Of a stretch of 64,000 bases of DNA, positions 43,914 through 53,680 are shown piece after piece. The DNA is from Pontibaca salina (lineage in GTDB: Bacteria > Pseudomonadota > Alphaproteobacteria > Rhodobacterales > Rhodobacteraceae), in assembly GCF_016307205.1 (NCBI RefSeq), contig NZ_JAEIJD010000006.1, forward strand, positions 62,001 to 126,000, written 5' to 3'. The notes below the pieces were generated by a model, which worked only from the letters and a program-made list of their open reading frames with translations, had not been told where the DNA came from and searched no databases. Both the position numbers and the translations under genes were made by a program. Each line of letters starts with the position of its first letter. The stretch's first letter is position 1.

Positions 43914-44900
43914 ATGCGCGACGTTTCTCATCTGCCGCCTGCGCTGCGTGGGTTGCGCCTGCCGCTGCTGGGGGCGCCGATGTTCATTGTTTCGGGGCCA
44001 GAGCTGGTTATCGCCCAATGCAAGGCAGGTATTGTCGGCTCGTTTCCGGCGCTGAACGCGCGCGAGGGCAAGGGCGAACCGGCGCAATTGGACAAATGGC
44101 TGACCCGCATTACCGAAGAACTGGACCGCCACAATCAAGCCAACCCCGACCATCCGGCAGCGCCTTTCGCGGTGAATCAAATCGTCCATCGTTCGAACGG
44201 ACGACTGGAACGTGATCTGGAAATTTGCGCGCGACACAAGGTGCCGATCTGGATCACCAGTCTGGGCGCACGGGCCGAAGTGAACGAGGCGGCCCATGGC
44301 TGTGGCGGGATCGTGTTGCATGACGTTATCAACAACACCTTCGCCCGCAAAGCCATCGAGAAGGGGGCCGATGGGCTGATCGCCGTTGCTGCTGGCGCTG
44401 GGGGACATGCGGGGAAGCAATCACCCTTTGCGCTGGTTGAGGAAATTCGCGACTGGTTTGACGGGCCTTTAATCTTGTCCGGGGCGATCGCGACGGGCCG
44501 TGCATTGTTGGCCGCACGGGTGGCCGGGGCCGATCTGGGTTATACGGGGTCGCCCTTCATCGCCACAGATGAGGCCAATGCACCGGCGCGCTACAAAGAG
44601 ATGATCGTAACCGGCAGCGCCGAAGATATCGTCACCTCCTCCCTGTTCACGGGCGTTTCGGGAAATTATCTGAGGGAGTCGATCAAGGCTGCCGGACTGG
44701 ATCCAGACAACTTGTCGACTGGGCAGGCCGCGACGATGAATTTCGGGTCAGGGTCGTCAAAGGCCTGGACAGATATTTGGGGCGCGGGTCAGGGTATCGG
44801 GGTTGTGAAAGCAATCAGCAGAGCCGCAGATCTGATCGCGCGGATCGAAGAAGAATACCGGGCTGCCGCGAGGAAAATCGCCTCTGAATTCATAAGGTGA
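43914..44900 (+). CDS. Nitronate monooxygenase / NAD(P)H-dependent flavin oxidoreductase family
   Basis: 328 residues, TIM-barrel FMN enzyme. LRLPLLGAPMFIVSGPELVIAQCKAGIVGSFPALNAR, then FAVNQIVHRSN, VPIWITSLGA, VAAGAGGHAGKQSPFALV (FMN phosphate region), LSGAIATGRALLAARVAGADLGYTGSPFIAT. The family oxidises alkyl nitronates or reduces quinones; the true substrate here is not known. Good ribosome site (AAGGAG). Confidence 0.88.
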   Translation: MRDVSHLPPALRGLRLPLLGAPMFIVSGPELVIAQCKAGIVGSFPALNAREGKGEPAQLDKWLTRITEELDRHNQANPDHPAAPFAVNQIVHRSNGRLERDLEICARHKVPIWITSLGARAEVNEAAHGCGGIVLHDVINNTFARKAIEKGADGLIAVAAGAGGHAGKQSPFALVEEIRDWFDGPLILSGAIATGRALLAARVAGADLGYTGSPFIATDEANAPARYKEMIVTGSAEDIVTSSLFTGVSGNYLRESIKAAGLDPDNLSTGQAATMNFGSGSSKAWTDIWGAGQGIGVVKAISRAADLIARIEEEYRAAARKIASEFIR

Positions 44901-45035
44901 TCTAAGGTGAGAGATGAGTGTTGCACTGTAAGGTTTTGATATAACATGCTATAGTCGGATATCATGGGTGGGGCGGCATGGCTTGCCGAATATCGGCTGA
45001 ATCTGCAGCGCCACTGACTTTCCGAAAGGACGGCA

Positions 45036-46274
45036 ATGAGAAAGACACAGCCAGAGGCAGCGGGGCTGGATCGCAGACGGCTTGAGCGGATCGGCATCTG
45101 GATGCAGCGCTATGTGGATGAACGCAAATTTGCCGGGGCATCGGTACTGATCGCACGCGGCGGGCAAGAGGTCTATTTCGACGCCAGAGGTCAGCGTAAC
45201 ATCGCCCGCGATCTGGATTTCACCCGTGACACAGTTGTGCGACTATACTCCATGACCAAGCCGATCACGACGCTCGCCGCCATGTGCCTGATCGAGCGCG
45301 GTATGTTCCATCTTGATGCGCCGGCTTCTGAATTTATCCCTGCATTCAGTGACATGCGATCTCTTATTAAAGGGGCAGAGCGTTTGGATCAGGTCGAGCC
45401 CTGCGCCGTGCCGACAATCCATCAGTTGATGACACACACATCGGGCCTAAGCTATCCGTTCAATCCCGGCGTGCTGCCCCGCGCCATGGATGAGGGCGAT
45501 TTGATGTTCCGACCCGCGCAGGGGAACTTGGCCGATATGGCCGAGCGGGTTGCGGCATTGCCGCTGGCCTTTCATCCCGGCAAACGTTGGGAGTATTCGG
45601 TCGGCATCGACATTCTGGGTCGCGTAATCGAGGTGGTGTCGGGGCAGTCGCTCGACAAGTTTCTGCGCGAACATATCCTTGGCCCGCTCGGCATGACACA
45701 GACTGCATTTCGCGTGCCCAAGGCCACCGGCGAGCGGTTCGCAGCGCTGTACACGCCGCTTGCGGGCGATGCGATGGCGCTTAATACGGCGCGCAAAGGC
45801 GACGACAGCCTGCGACTTGCCGATGCGCCGGGATCATCCCCGTTTGAGTGTACCACGCTGTTTTCGGGCGGCGGCGGGCTGGTCGGCACAATCGATGACT
45901 ATATGCAGTTTGCCGAATATCTGCGCAGTGGCATGACCGGGCAGGGCGCGCGGATCGTGGGGCCGCGGACGCTGGAGTTTATGATGCGAAACCACCTGCC
46001 CGGTGACATTGCATCAATGGGACCGCAGAGCTTCGCCGAACAGCCAATGCAGGGCATGGGGTTTGGCCTTGGCGGCGCGGTAGTGATCGATCCGGCGCGT
46101 ACCCGTGCGCCAAGCAGCGTCGGGGATTTCAGTTGGGGCGGTATGGCGTCCACGTTTTTCTGGGTCGACCGGGCACAGGATCTGAGTGTCGTCTTCTTTA
46201 CGCAACTGGCACCCTCCAGCGCCTATCCGGCTCGCCCGCAACTCAAGGCACTGGTTCAGGGGACACTGACATGA
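45036..46274 (+). CDS. Serine hydrolase, beta-lactamase/esterase (EstB-like) family
   Basis: 412 residues, no signal peptide. The catalytic SxxK is Ser72-Lys75 in RLYSMTKPIT; the YxN-type tyrosine is in WEYSVGIDILGRVIE. Other pieces: HTSGLSYPF, LGPLGMTQTAF. It is most like cytoplasmic class C-type esterases rather than true beta-lactamases. The stop overlaps the start of the acetoacetyl-CoA synthetase gene (ATGA), suggesting a linked ester or lactone substrate. Confidence 0.88.
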   Translation: MRKTQPEAAGLDRRRLERIGIWMQRYVDERKFAGASVLIARGGQEVYFDARGQRNIARDLDFTRDTVVRLYSMTKPITTLAAMCLIERGMFHLDAPASEFIPAFSDMRSLIKGAERLDQVEPCAVPTIHQLMTHTSGLSYPFNPGVLPRAMDEGDLMFRPAQGNLADMAERVAALPLAFHPGKRWEYSVGIDILGRVIEVVSGQSLDKFLREHILGPLGMTQTAFRVPKATGERFAALYTPLAGDAMALNTARKGDDSLRLADAPGSSPFECTTLFSGGGGLVGTIDDYMQFAEYLRSGMTGQGARIVGPRTLEFMMRNHLPGDIASMGPQSFAEQPMQGMGFGLGGAVVIDPARTRAPSSVGDFSWGGMASTFFWVDRAQDLSVVFFTQLAPSSAYPARPQLKALVQGTLT

Positions 46275-48259
46275 CCGAACTTGGACGCATCTTATGGACG
46301 CCTAGCGCCAGCCGCGCCGAGGCCAGTCTGATGGCTGAATTTCTTCGCTGGCTGAGCGCCGAACGCGGCCTGACGTTCAGCGATTACAACGCATTATGGG
46401 AATGGAGTATCAGCGACCTGGATGGTTTCTGGTCTGCAATCTGGGCGTTTTTTAAGCTCGAATCTTCGACCCCGTACACAGGGATTCTGTCCGAGGAGCG
46501 AATGCCCGGCGCGGTCTGGTTTCCGGGGGCGCGGCTGAATTTTGCGCAGCACATGTTGCGACAGGTCCGCGACACGCCCAAGGGGACCGCGCTGATCGTG
46601 CAATCGGAGACCTTTGGGCATAAGAAAATCACGTGGGAAGGGCTGACCAAGCAGGTCGCCAGCGTCGCGGCGCAATTTCGGGCCATGGGGGTGGTTCAGG
46701 GCGACCGGGTGGCGGCGATCCTGCCCAATACGGAGACTGCGGTCATTGCCTTTCTGGCAACCGCCAGCATCGGCGCAATCTGGTCACTATGCTCGCCCGA
46801 TATGGGGCCGATCGCGATTTTGGACCGGTTCCGCCAGATCAAACCGAAACTGCTGATCACACAGGATGGCTATGTGTATGCCGGCAAGATCTTTGACCGG
46901 CGCGCGGCAAATGACGACATCGCCGCCGCATTGCCGACGCTGGAGCAGCGCGTCGTGGTGCCTGCGATCGCGGAGCCGCCCGAGGGGGTGATCGTCTGGG
47001 GTGACTTGACCCGTGATGACATTGCACCGGATTTCGCGCAGGTGTCGTTCGATCATCCGCTCTGGGTGGTTTATTCATCAGGTACCACCGGCGACCCCAA
47101 ACCCATCGTACAGGGTCATGGCGGCGTGCTACTTGAAGGCGTGAAACATGCCCTGCACTTGGATCTGAGTGCACGTGACAGGTTCTGCTGGCTGACTTCC
47201 TCGGGTTGGATCATGTGGAACATCCAATTCTTTGCGCTGGCACAGGGTGCGGCGCTGGCGCTGTTTGACGGGGCAGCAAACCATCCCAATCTGCTGGAGG
47301 TCTGGCGCTTCGCTGCGCGCGAGCGGCTCAGCTATTTCGGTGCTGGGGCGGCCTTTTTCGAGGCCTGTGATAAAGCCGACATCCGCCCGCGCGAGGAGCT
47401 GGACCTTGGCGCGCTGCGCTCGGTCGGGTCGACCGGATCGCCACTGTCGCCAGACGGTTATGACTGGGTTTACGAGGCGGTGAATCCCGATATCTGGTTG
47501 GCCCCGATTTCCGGCGGCACCGATATTTGCGGTGCCTTTGTCGGCGGAAATCCAATGGCCCCGGTCCGCGCGGGCGAAATGCAGTGCCGGTTTCTGGGTG
47601 CTTCCATATATGCGTTCGACGAGGGTGGAAACCCGGTGAGCGGGCAGGTCGGTGAACTGGTATGCACCCGTCCGCTGCCGTCGATGCCGCTGTATTTCTG
47701 GGGCGACGACGACGGCACCCGCCTGCATGAAAGCTATTTCGACACCTATCCGGGGGTATGGCGGCATGGCGACTGGATTGAAATCACCAAACATGGCGGC
47801 GTTATCATCTATGGGCGCTCGGATGCCACGATCAACCGCAAGGGGCTGCGGCTGGGCAGTGCGGAAATCTATCAGGCAATCGAAATGTTACCCGAGATTC
47901 ATGATTCCTTGGTGGTTGATCTGGAGTTTTTGGGGCGCGGAAGTTTCATGCCGCTTTTCATAGTGTTGGAAGACGGTTTTAATCTTGATCAGGCGCTATG
48001 CGAGCGGATCAATCAGACCATTCGCGACCGGGTATCGCCACGTTTTATTCCCGATGAAATCGTGCGGATCGATGCGGTGCCGCGTACCCTGTCTGGAAAG
48101 AAGCTGGAAGTGCCGGTAAAGAAACTGCTGCTGGGCCATGCGCCGGATAAGGTGATTAAACGCGACGCGATGGCGAATCCGGACAGTTTTGATGCGCTCC
48201 TCGCCTATGCGGCGCAGCGCAAGGCGCGCAGTGAGAAGGATAATGGACAAAATGGATGA
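46271..48259 (+). CDS. aacS: Acetoacetate-CoA ligase
   Basis: 662 residues from the ATG at 46271, normal for acetoacetyl-CoA synthetase. The N-terminal part has FLRWLSAERGLTFSDYNALWEWSI and FPGARLNFAQHMLR. AMP-binding motif YSSGTTGDPKPIVQGHGG, then WLTSSGWIMWN, SVGSTGSPL, GGTDICGAFVGG, and the C-terminal Lys in PRTLSGKKLEVPVKKLL. It activates acetoacetate, for example from ketone bodies or PHB breakdown. Coupled on both sides. Confidence 0.95.
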   Translation: MTELGRILWTPSASRAEASLMAEFLRWLSAERGLTFSDYNALWEWSISDLDGFWSAIWAFFKLESSTPYTGILSEERMPGAVWFPGARLNFAQHMLRQVRDTPKGTALIVQSETFGHKKITWEGLTKQVASVAAQFRAMGVVQGDRVAAILPNTETAVIAFLATASIGAIWSLCSPDMGPIAILDRFRQIKPKLLITQDGYVYAGKIFDRRAANDDIAAALPTLEQRVVVPAIAEPPEGVIVWGDLTRDDIAPDFAQVSFDHPLWVVYSSGTTGDPKPIVQGHGGVLLEGVKHALHLDLSARDRFCWLTSSGWIMWNIQFFALAQGAALALFDGAANHPNLLEVWRFAARERLSYFGAGAAFFEACDKADIRPREELDLGALRSVGSTGSPLSPDGYDWVYEAVNPDIWLAPISGGTDICGAFVGGNPMAPVRAGEMQCRFLGASIYAFDEGGNPVSGQVGELVCTRPLPSMPLYFWGDDDGTRLHESYFDTYPGVWRHGDWIEITKHGGVIIYGRSDATINRKGLRLGSAEIYQAIEMLPEIHDSLVVDLEFLGRGSFMPLFIVLEDGFNLDQALCERINQTIRDRVSPRFIPDEIVRIDAVPRTLSGKKLEVPVKKLLLGHAPDKVIKRDAMANPDSFDALLAYAAQRKARSEKDNGQNG

Positions 48260-49136
48260 CGCAGCGGCGGGATTGCTGAATTTGCTCGACATCGAGCGGC
48301 TCGAGGTCGATCTGTTTCGCGGTACTGGCCATGGCGGAGAGACCAGTATGCGGATTTATGGCGGCCAAGTGATCGCGCAGGCGCTGGCGGCCGCCTATCG
48401 CACGGTGCCCGAGCGATTATGTCACAGCCTACATGCCTATTTCATCCGGCCCGGCGATCCGTCGATACCGGTGATCTATAGCGTTGATAGATCGCGGGAC
48501 GGCGGCAGTTTCACGACACGCCGTGTGATCGCGATCCAGAACGGCAAGCAGATCCTGAACATGAGCGCGTCTTTCCATGTGGCCGAAGAGGGCTTTGACC
48601 ATCAGCACGAGATGCCGCCGGCTGACCCACCGGGAAACCTTCCCAGCCGGGCCGATTTGCGCCAGCAATTTGCGCATCAACTGCCGGAGGACCTGCGACA
48701 GGACTTTTTACGGCAACGCCCAATCGACTTTCGCGAACATGCCCCTCGGGATCTATTGCACCCCGAACCGCAATCAGACCGTAATTATCTGTGGTTTCGC
48801 ATGGAGGATGCCGCAGGGGCCGACGTCCGAATGCAGCATTGCCTGTTGGCCTATGCATCGGACATGAACCTGTTGGGTTCGTCTTTGCGCCCGCATGGCG
48901 AGAATTTTTTTACCGGCAATGTGATGACCGCAAGTTTGGATCACGCGATGTGGTTTCACGCCCCGATCCGGTTTCAGGATTGGCATCTATACGTTATGGA
49001 CGCCCCATTCACCGGCGGCGGGCGCGGGTTCAACCGGGGAACGATCTTTCACATTGACGGAGAGCTGGTTGCCAGTACCGCGCAAGAGGGTCTGATGCGC
49101 CCGATGCGCCCGATGCGCCGCAATAAGCAGGTTTAA
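48243..49136 (+). CDS. tesB: Acyl-CoA thioesterase II (TesB family)
   Basis: 297 residues, double hot-dog fold. LLDIERLEVDLFRGTGHGG, RIYGGQVIAQALAAAYRTVP, SLHAYFIRPGDPSIPVIYSVDRSRDGGSFTTRRV, and LASDMN-type catalytic region YASDMNLLGSS, with VMTASLDHAMWFHAPIRFQDWHLY. It overlaps aacS by 17 bases; a second ATG three codons on is possible. The last codons contain a 9-base tandem repeat. Confidence 0.93.
   Translation: MDKMDDAAAGLLNLLDIERLEVDLFRGTGHGGETSMRIYGGQVIAQALAAAYRTVPERLCHSLHAYFIRPGDPSIPVIYSVDRSRDGGSFTTRRVIAIQNGKQILNMSASFHVAEEGFDHQHEMPPADPPGNLPSRADLRQQFAHQLPEDLRQDFLRQRPIDFREHAPRDLLHPEPQSDRNYLWFRMEDAAGADVRMQHCLLAYASDMNLLGSSLRPHGENFFTGNVMTASLDHAMWFHAPIRFQDWHLYVMDAPFTGGGRGFNRGTIFHIDGELVASTAQEGLMRPMRPMRRNKQV
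49095..49121 (+). repeat. 9-base tandem repeat in the tesB 3' end
   Basis: ATGCGCCCG at 49095-49103 and 49104-49112, then ATGCGCCGC at 49113-49121, encoding MRPMRPMRR near the C-terminus. Confidence 0.8.
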
Positions 49137-49275
49137 CAGGCTCTATCCGCCTCAGAGGCTATCCGCACTCGCCACAGGTGTAACGAATGCGGGGTGACGC
49201 GAAATACGGCGAGTCCTGGGCGATACAGGTCGGGGACCGCGTTTAGTTCACGGTTACCCCGACCACCTGCACTGA

Positions 49276-50091
49276 TCAGGCCTTGGGCGGGGTGGCGGTT
49301 TTCACCGAGTGCAGTTCATTATTTTTGAAATGCAGGGTAAAACTATCTTGTGCCGCTGTGCTATTTTCCCGGAGGGTCACTTCCAGACGCGCCCCCTGTA
49401 GATCCGCGCTTTCCAAGATCGCTTTTTCGCCATCCAGCCAGGCGGTACCGGTGATTTCCTGAAAATCTTGCTGCAGGTCAATGCGATACAGCCTGCCGTC
49501 CAGTCTTTCCCATTCCCAGATGCCTGCGATTTGTGCCGGCACGATCCATTTGTAGATATTTACACCACTCATCTCGCGCCAATCATCAGGCTTCCAGTCC
49601 CCCATGCCGAAGGCGTGGGAAATGATACGGGTACCAGGGCGCAATTCACTCAAAAGCCGGGGGCGTAACTCCAGATTGACCATCTCGAGAAGATACAGGG
49701 TAACCACTGTCGCCGCGCTGATGTCGACCGTGAAGATGTCATCTTCGATAAAGTCGACAAGGAACTGGACCCCGGCCCATCCGGCCTCTTCCATGGCGTC
49801 CGCAATACGTTCAGGGTCAAGGTCGACGCCTATGCCAGTTGTATCCCGATTTCTGGCAGCAGAAATCAAGATACGGCCATCGCCGGAGCCCAAATCATAC
49901 AGCACGTCATTCGGTCCAACAGCCCCCAAATTCAACATAGCCTCGACGACGTTTTCATCCGTGGGTACGAAGGGAACGTCCAGAAGAGTTTCAGGCGGGG
50001 ATGTGTAGCTGTCGACACCGATTTCGTCGGTCAAGTCTCTAAACAATAATATACCTGCGAGGTTAAGTCGGGCGAAATGCCCAGCGTTCAT
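49276..50091 (-). CDS. SAM-dependent methyltransferase, substrate unknown
   Basis: 271 residues. The class I SAM site is NDVLYDLGSGDGRILISAA (about 62-80) followed by GIGVDLDPERIADA. YLLEMVNLELRPRLLSELRPGTRIISHAFGMGDW is the post-motif segment, similar to KsdA/antenna-type lysine methyltransferase-like proteins. A C-terminal beta-rich part (about 180-271) of unknown nature follows. It has a slightly hydrophobic N-terminus but no clear signal. Neighbour of the sodium channel gene on the same strand. Confidence 0.8.
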   Translation of the reverse strand: MNAGHFARLNLAGILLFRDLTDEIGVDSYTSPPETLLDVPFVPTDENVVEAMLNLGAVGPNDVLYDLGSGDGRILISAARNRDTTGIGVDLDPERIADAMEEAGWAGVQFLVDFIEDDIFTVDISAATVVTLYLLEMVNLELRPRLLSELRPGTRIISHAFGMGDWKPDDWREMSGVNIYKWIVPAQIAGIWEWERLDGRLYRIDLQQDFQEITGTAWLDGEKAILESADLQGARLEVTLRENSTAAQDSFTLHFKNNELHSVKTATPPKA

Positions 50092-50263
50092 TTTTTGTAG
50101 TTCCGGTAGAAAAGCTTGGCCCCACGCGAAAACGATCCCGTCTGCGATGGGGTCGTGTGGTTTCGGGACCAGCGTTTATCCGCTTAGCCGGAAGAACAGC
50201 GGCAAGCTATGTTCTTGTAGGACGTAGCAGATACAGGAAGCAAGCAACTACACTGACCCTGGC

Positions 50264-51079
50264 TCAGTCTTTGCGCGCATCGTTCTGGGATCTGATCAGT
50301 GACTCGAGCTCCGCCAGACGGGTTAGAACCTCGTCACGATACGTGTCTGTCCTTTCGTTGGATTCTTCTTGATGGGCATCCTGCATAGAATTCACGATCA
50401 AGCCGACCAGCAGGTTCACCACGGCAAAGGTTGTCACCACGATGAAGGGAACAAAGAACAACCACGCAAATGTGTAGACTTCCATTACTGGGCGAACAAT
50501 GCCCATCGACCAACTCTCAAGCGTCATGATCTGGAATAGTGAATAGCCGGATCGTGCCAGCGTGCCGAACCATTCGGGAAAGGCCGCGCCGAAAAGCTTG
50601 GTCGCCATGACAGAGCTTATGTAAAAGATCGCGCCCATCAGCAAAAAGACCGAGCCCATGCCCGGCAGCGCATTAACCAGCCCTTCCACCACCCGCCGCA
50701 GCGACGGCGCCACCGACACAACACGTAGAAGGCGCAATATTCGCAAGGCGCGCAGCACGCTCAGGCCCTGAACCGCAGGAATCAGGGATATACTTACGAT
50801 CACAAAGTCAAACACGCTCCACCCGCGGCGGAAGAAATCCAAACCACGTGCGAAGAGTTTGAGCGCGATTTCGACCACGAAAATGAAGAGGCAGATCCGG
50901 TCGATGAGCACGATCAGCGGGCCAGCGAGTTCCATCGCTGTCTGCGAGGTTTCGAGCCCGAGAATGACGGCGTTCAACAGGATTACGCCGATTATGAAAT
51001 TTTGCACGGCGGGCCGATCCACGAAACGGGCAGTCCGTTCGCGGAGAGAAGGCGGGGGGAGATAGCTGTGATCAGTCAT
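50264..51079 (-). CDS. Bacterial voltage-gated sodium channel (NaChBac/NavMs family)
   Basis: 271 residues from the ATG at 51079 (others at 51100 and 51160 are possible; none has a strong ribosome site). Six membrane segments: S1 FIIGVILLNAVILGLETS, S4 with gating arginines R110, R113, R116 and R119 (VLRALRILRLLRVV), pore helix, then the selectivity filter TLESWSM at 186-192, and S6 FIVVTTFAVVNLLVGLIVNSM. A C-terminal coiled coil ends the protein (EVLTRLAELESLIRS). The filter is that of known NavMs/NavAb channels. It would form a homotetramer in the inner membrane. Confidence 0.95.
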   Translation of the reverse strand: MTDHSYLPPPSLRERTARFVDRPAVQNFIIGVILLNAVILGLETSQTAMELAGPLIVLIDRICLFIFVVEIALKLFARGLDFFRRGWSVFDFVIVSISLIPAVQGLSVLRALRILRLLRVVSVAPSLRRVVEGLVNALPGMGSVFLLMGAIFYISSVMATKLFGAAFPEWFGTLARSGYSLFQIMTLESWSMGIVRPVMEVYTFAWLFFVPFIVVTTFAVVNLLVGLIVNSMQDAHQEESNERTDTYRDEVLTRLAELESLIRSQNDARKD

Positions 51080-51207
51080 TGGCGCACATATCGAACACAT
51101 CTTCGGGATCGGCAAGATCTCAGTTAGTGCTGTCTGCGCCTTGTTGCGCACCGTCCGCACCCGTCGCGGTCATGCTGATCTAAAGATTTGCGTCTTGTTA
51201 TCCCACA

Positions 51208-52074
51208 TCAGAACCACTGGCCTGTTTCCATCAGGCCGAGATTGAGTAACTGGCCGGAATGCCATTCGAACGGGATTGAGTTGTGCCAGCGCAGTGTGTT
51301 GATGGATAATGTTGAATCCGGATTGCGTTTCAGTGCCTTGGCTGCCCGAAATGAACAGATCACCGCTGTCAGGTTGTTGTGCCAAGGGCATGCGTAGGTG
51401 TTGTATTCTTGAGCTACGAACGTGTGATTGGGCAGCAGTTCCGCGCCCGGTGCAGCGCGGAATAGGGCGATCCGGTCGATCTTACGCCGTTCTGTGGGGA
51501 CATGCTCCTCGAAACGCCAGCGCAATCCGCCGAAGAAATCAAGCTGTCTTTCACGGGCCTGGCCAGTGGTCGGGTCCTTGCGCGCCTGTGCATAATATCC
51601 CGAGCGGTCAAGATAGGCTTCATCCAGCGATACCGCGCTCGGGAACTTCGCAAGATCGCCGGCGTAAAGGTCGACCACGTAGGTTAACATTGCGTCCCGT
51701 CGCTCTTCGCCGTGGAAGGTCAGCATTTCGTTGACACTGCGGGTTTCGCAGAAGGGAAAGAACAGATATTCTGCATTATAGCAGTAGTAAAGCCATGTGC
51801 CCGGTGCCGCGCGGATCACCTGGTTCACCGCATTGCACACGGCCATGGGCGGGCTGCAATCAAAGCCGATCCGATACAGGTTATCTGGCAACTCATCCGG
51901 CAACTCAAATGCGTCGGGCATCAGCGCGAGAACGGCTTTGAAGCCGCACTTCAGATGGTGGTGCAGGGTCGAGCCGATTTCGGTATCATCCTCGACAAAA
52001 ACCATCGCAACCGGACCTTGGTTCAGCACCGGCTTTGCAGTCTTCAGAAAGCTGTCGATCGAGTCAAATCTCAT
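51208..52074 (-). CDS. Conserved protein of unknown function, possible GT2-like fold
   Basis: 288 residues, soluble. [34 protein letters not shown] at the start resembles the N-terminal beta-alpha unit of short family 2 glycosyltransferases that begin with a VEH..L..G pattern; [15 protein letters not shown] sits where such enzymes carry the DxD loop, but no DxD is present. [26 protein letters not shown] and [18 protein letters not shown] follow. I cannot assign a function. Divergent from miaB, a position where this family seems stable in Rhodobacterales. Confidence 0.7.
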   Translation of the reverse strand: MRFDSIDSFLKTAKPVLNQGPVAMVFVEDDTEIGSTLHHHLKCGFKAVLALMPDAFELPDELPDNLYRIGFDCSPPMAVCNAVNQVIRAAPGTWLYYCYNAEYLFFPFCETRSVNEMLTFHGEERRDAMLTYVVDLYAGDLAKFPSAVSLDEAYLDRSGYYAQARKDPTTGQARERQLDFFGGLRWRFEEHVPTERRKIDRIALFRAAPGAELLPNHTFVAQEYNTYACPWHNNLTAVICSFRAAKALKRNPDSTLSINTLRWHNSIPFEWHSGQLLNLGLMETGQWF

Positions 52075-52202
52075 ATCCTTGCCCCTGTCGGATCGCGATC
52101 TTCTGGTTCTCCGCGGTAGAATCGGTTAACTGCATATGGAAAGCAAGCAGGCGCGGATCGGTCCCGACCGCCGTGCCGCTCCCAAGTCGGAAGCCCCTAA
52201 AT

Positions 52203-53531
52203 ATGACCACGTCCAAAAAACTGTTCATCAAGACCTATGGCTGCCAGATGAATGTCTATGACAGCGAACGCATGGCCGAAACGCTGGGCGGGCAGGGCTA
52301 TGTGCAGACTGACACTCCCGACGATGCGGACATGATTCTGCTTAATACCTGCCACATCCGTGAAAAGGCAGCCGAAAAAGTCTATTCCGAACTGGGCCGG
52401 TTTAAAGGGTTGAAGTCGGCCAATCCCGAACTGAAGATTGGCGTCGCCGGTTGTGTGGCGCAGGCCGAGGGGCAGGAGATCATCAATCGCGCGCCGCTGG
52501 TTGATTTGGTCGTTGGGCCGCAAAGCTATCATCGATTGCCCGAGCTGGAAGCAAAGACTCAGAGCGGACAGAAGGCGCTGGATACCGACTTTCCCGAAGA
52601 GGACAAGTTCGAGCGGTTGAAAGCCCGCCCGAAGGCACCCCGCGGCCCGACCGCCTTTCTAACTGTTCAGGAAGGGTGCGATAAATTCTGCGCTTTCTGC
52701 GTTGTGCCCTATACCCGCGGAGCCGAGGTGTCGCGCCCGGCTGCGCGCATCATCGACGAGGCGCGTGATCTGGTCGAACGGGGCGTGCGGGAAATCACCC
52801 TGCTGGGCCAAAACGTCAACGCCTATCACGGAGTGGGGGAGGGTGGCGAATGGGGCCTTGCCCGGTTGATCCGCGCGCTGGCGGAGATCGACGGCTTGGC
52901 GCGAATCCGCTTCATGACCTCGCATCCCAATGACATGGATGATGATTTGATCGCCGCGCATGGCGATTGTGAGAAACTGATGCCCTATCTGCATCTGCCG
53001 GTGCAGTCGGGCAGTGATCGCATTTTGAAGCGCATGAATCGCAACCACACCTCCGAAAGCTATCTGCGCCTGATCGAGCGTATCCGAGAAGCACGCCCTG
53101 ATATCCTGATTTCGGGAGATTTTATCGTCGGTTTCCCCGAAGAGACCGAAGCGGATTTTCAGGCCACGATGGATTTGGTCGCGGCAGTTGAATACGGGCA
53201 GGCCTATTCGTTCTGTTATTCTCCGCGGCCCGGTACGCCGGCGGCAGAACGCCCGCAAGTGCCCGCAGACGAGGCCTCAGAGCGGTTGCAGCGGCTGCAG
53301 GCGCTGCTGGCGCAGCAGCAGCGACAGGTGCAGGAGTCGATGGTCGGACGCGAGGTCGGAGTGTTATTTGAGAAACCAGGCCGCGAACCCGGCCAGATGG
53401 TTGGCAAATCTGATTACTTGCACGCGGTTCATGTGACTGACAACGATATAGAGGCTGGTGGGCTGCGCCGGGTGCGTATTACCGGGTCTGGCCGAAATTC
53501 GCTAAACGGCGAATTGGTTGACTGCAAGTGA
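52203..53531 (+). CDS. miaB: tRNA-2-methylthio-N6-dimethylallyladenosine synthase
   Basis: 442 residues from the ATG at 52203. N-terminal UPF0004 domain: [36 protein letters not shown], giving three cluster Cys. Radical SAM cluster: [18 protein letters not shown]-terminal TRAM domain. It adds a methylthio group to i6A37 of tRNAs that read UNN codons. Confidence 0.96.
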   Translation: MTTSKKLFIKTYGCQMNVYDSERMAETLGGQGYVQTDTPDDADMILLNTCHIREKAAEKVYSELGRFKGLKSANPELKIGVAGCVAQAEGQEIINRAPLVDLVVGPQSYHRLPELEAKTQSGQKALDTDFPEEDKFERLKARPKAPRGPTAFLTVQEGCDKFCAFCVVPYTRGAEVSRPAARIIDEARDLVERGVREITLLGQNVNAYHGVGEGGEWGLARLIRALAEIDGLARIRFMTSHPNDMDDDLIAAHGDCEKLMPYLHLPVQSGSDRILKRMNRNHTSESYLRLIERIREARPDILISGDFIVGFPEETEADFQATMDLVAAVEYGQAYSFCYSPRPGTPAAERPQVPADEASERLQRLQALLAQQQRQVQESMVGREVGVLFEKPGREPGQMVGKSDYLHAVHVTDNDIEAGGLRRVRITGSGRNSLNGELVDCK

Positions 53532-53680
53532 GGATTGTCGGCAACGAACTGCGCTGAAAATAGGCAGGTTGGTACGCAAACACCTATATGGACTGGACCT
53601 TGCGCCCTGCCACTGGCTTGATAGGACTCGATCAAACTCTGGATCCGTGACACCGGACACAGACACCGAGGTGCACCCTT

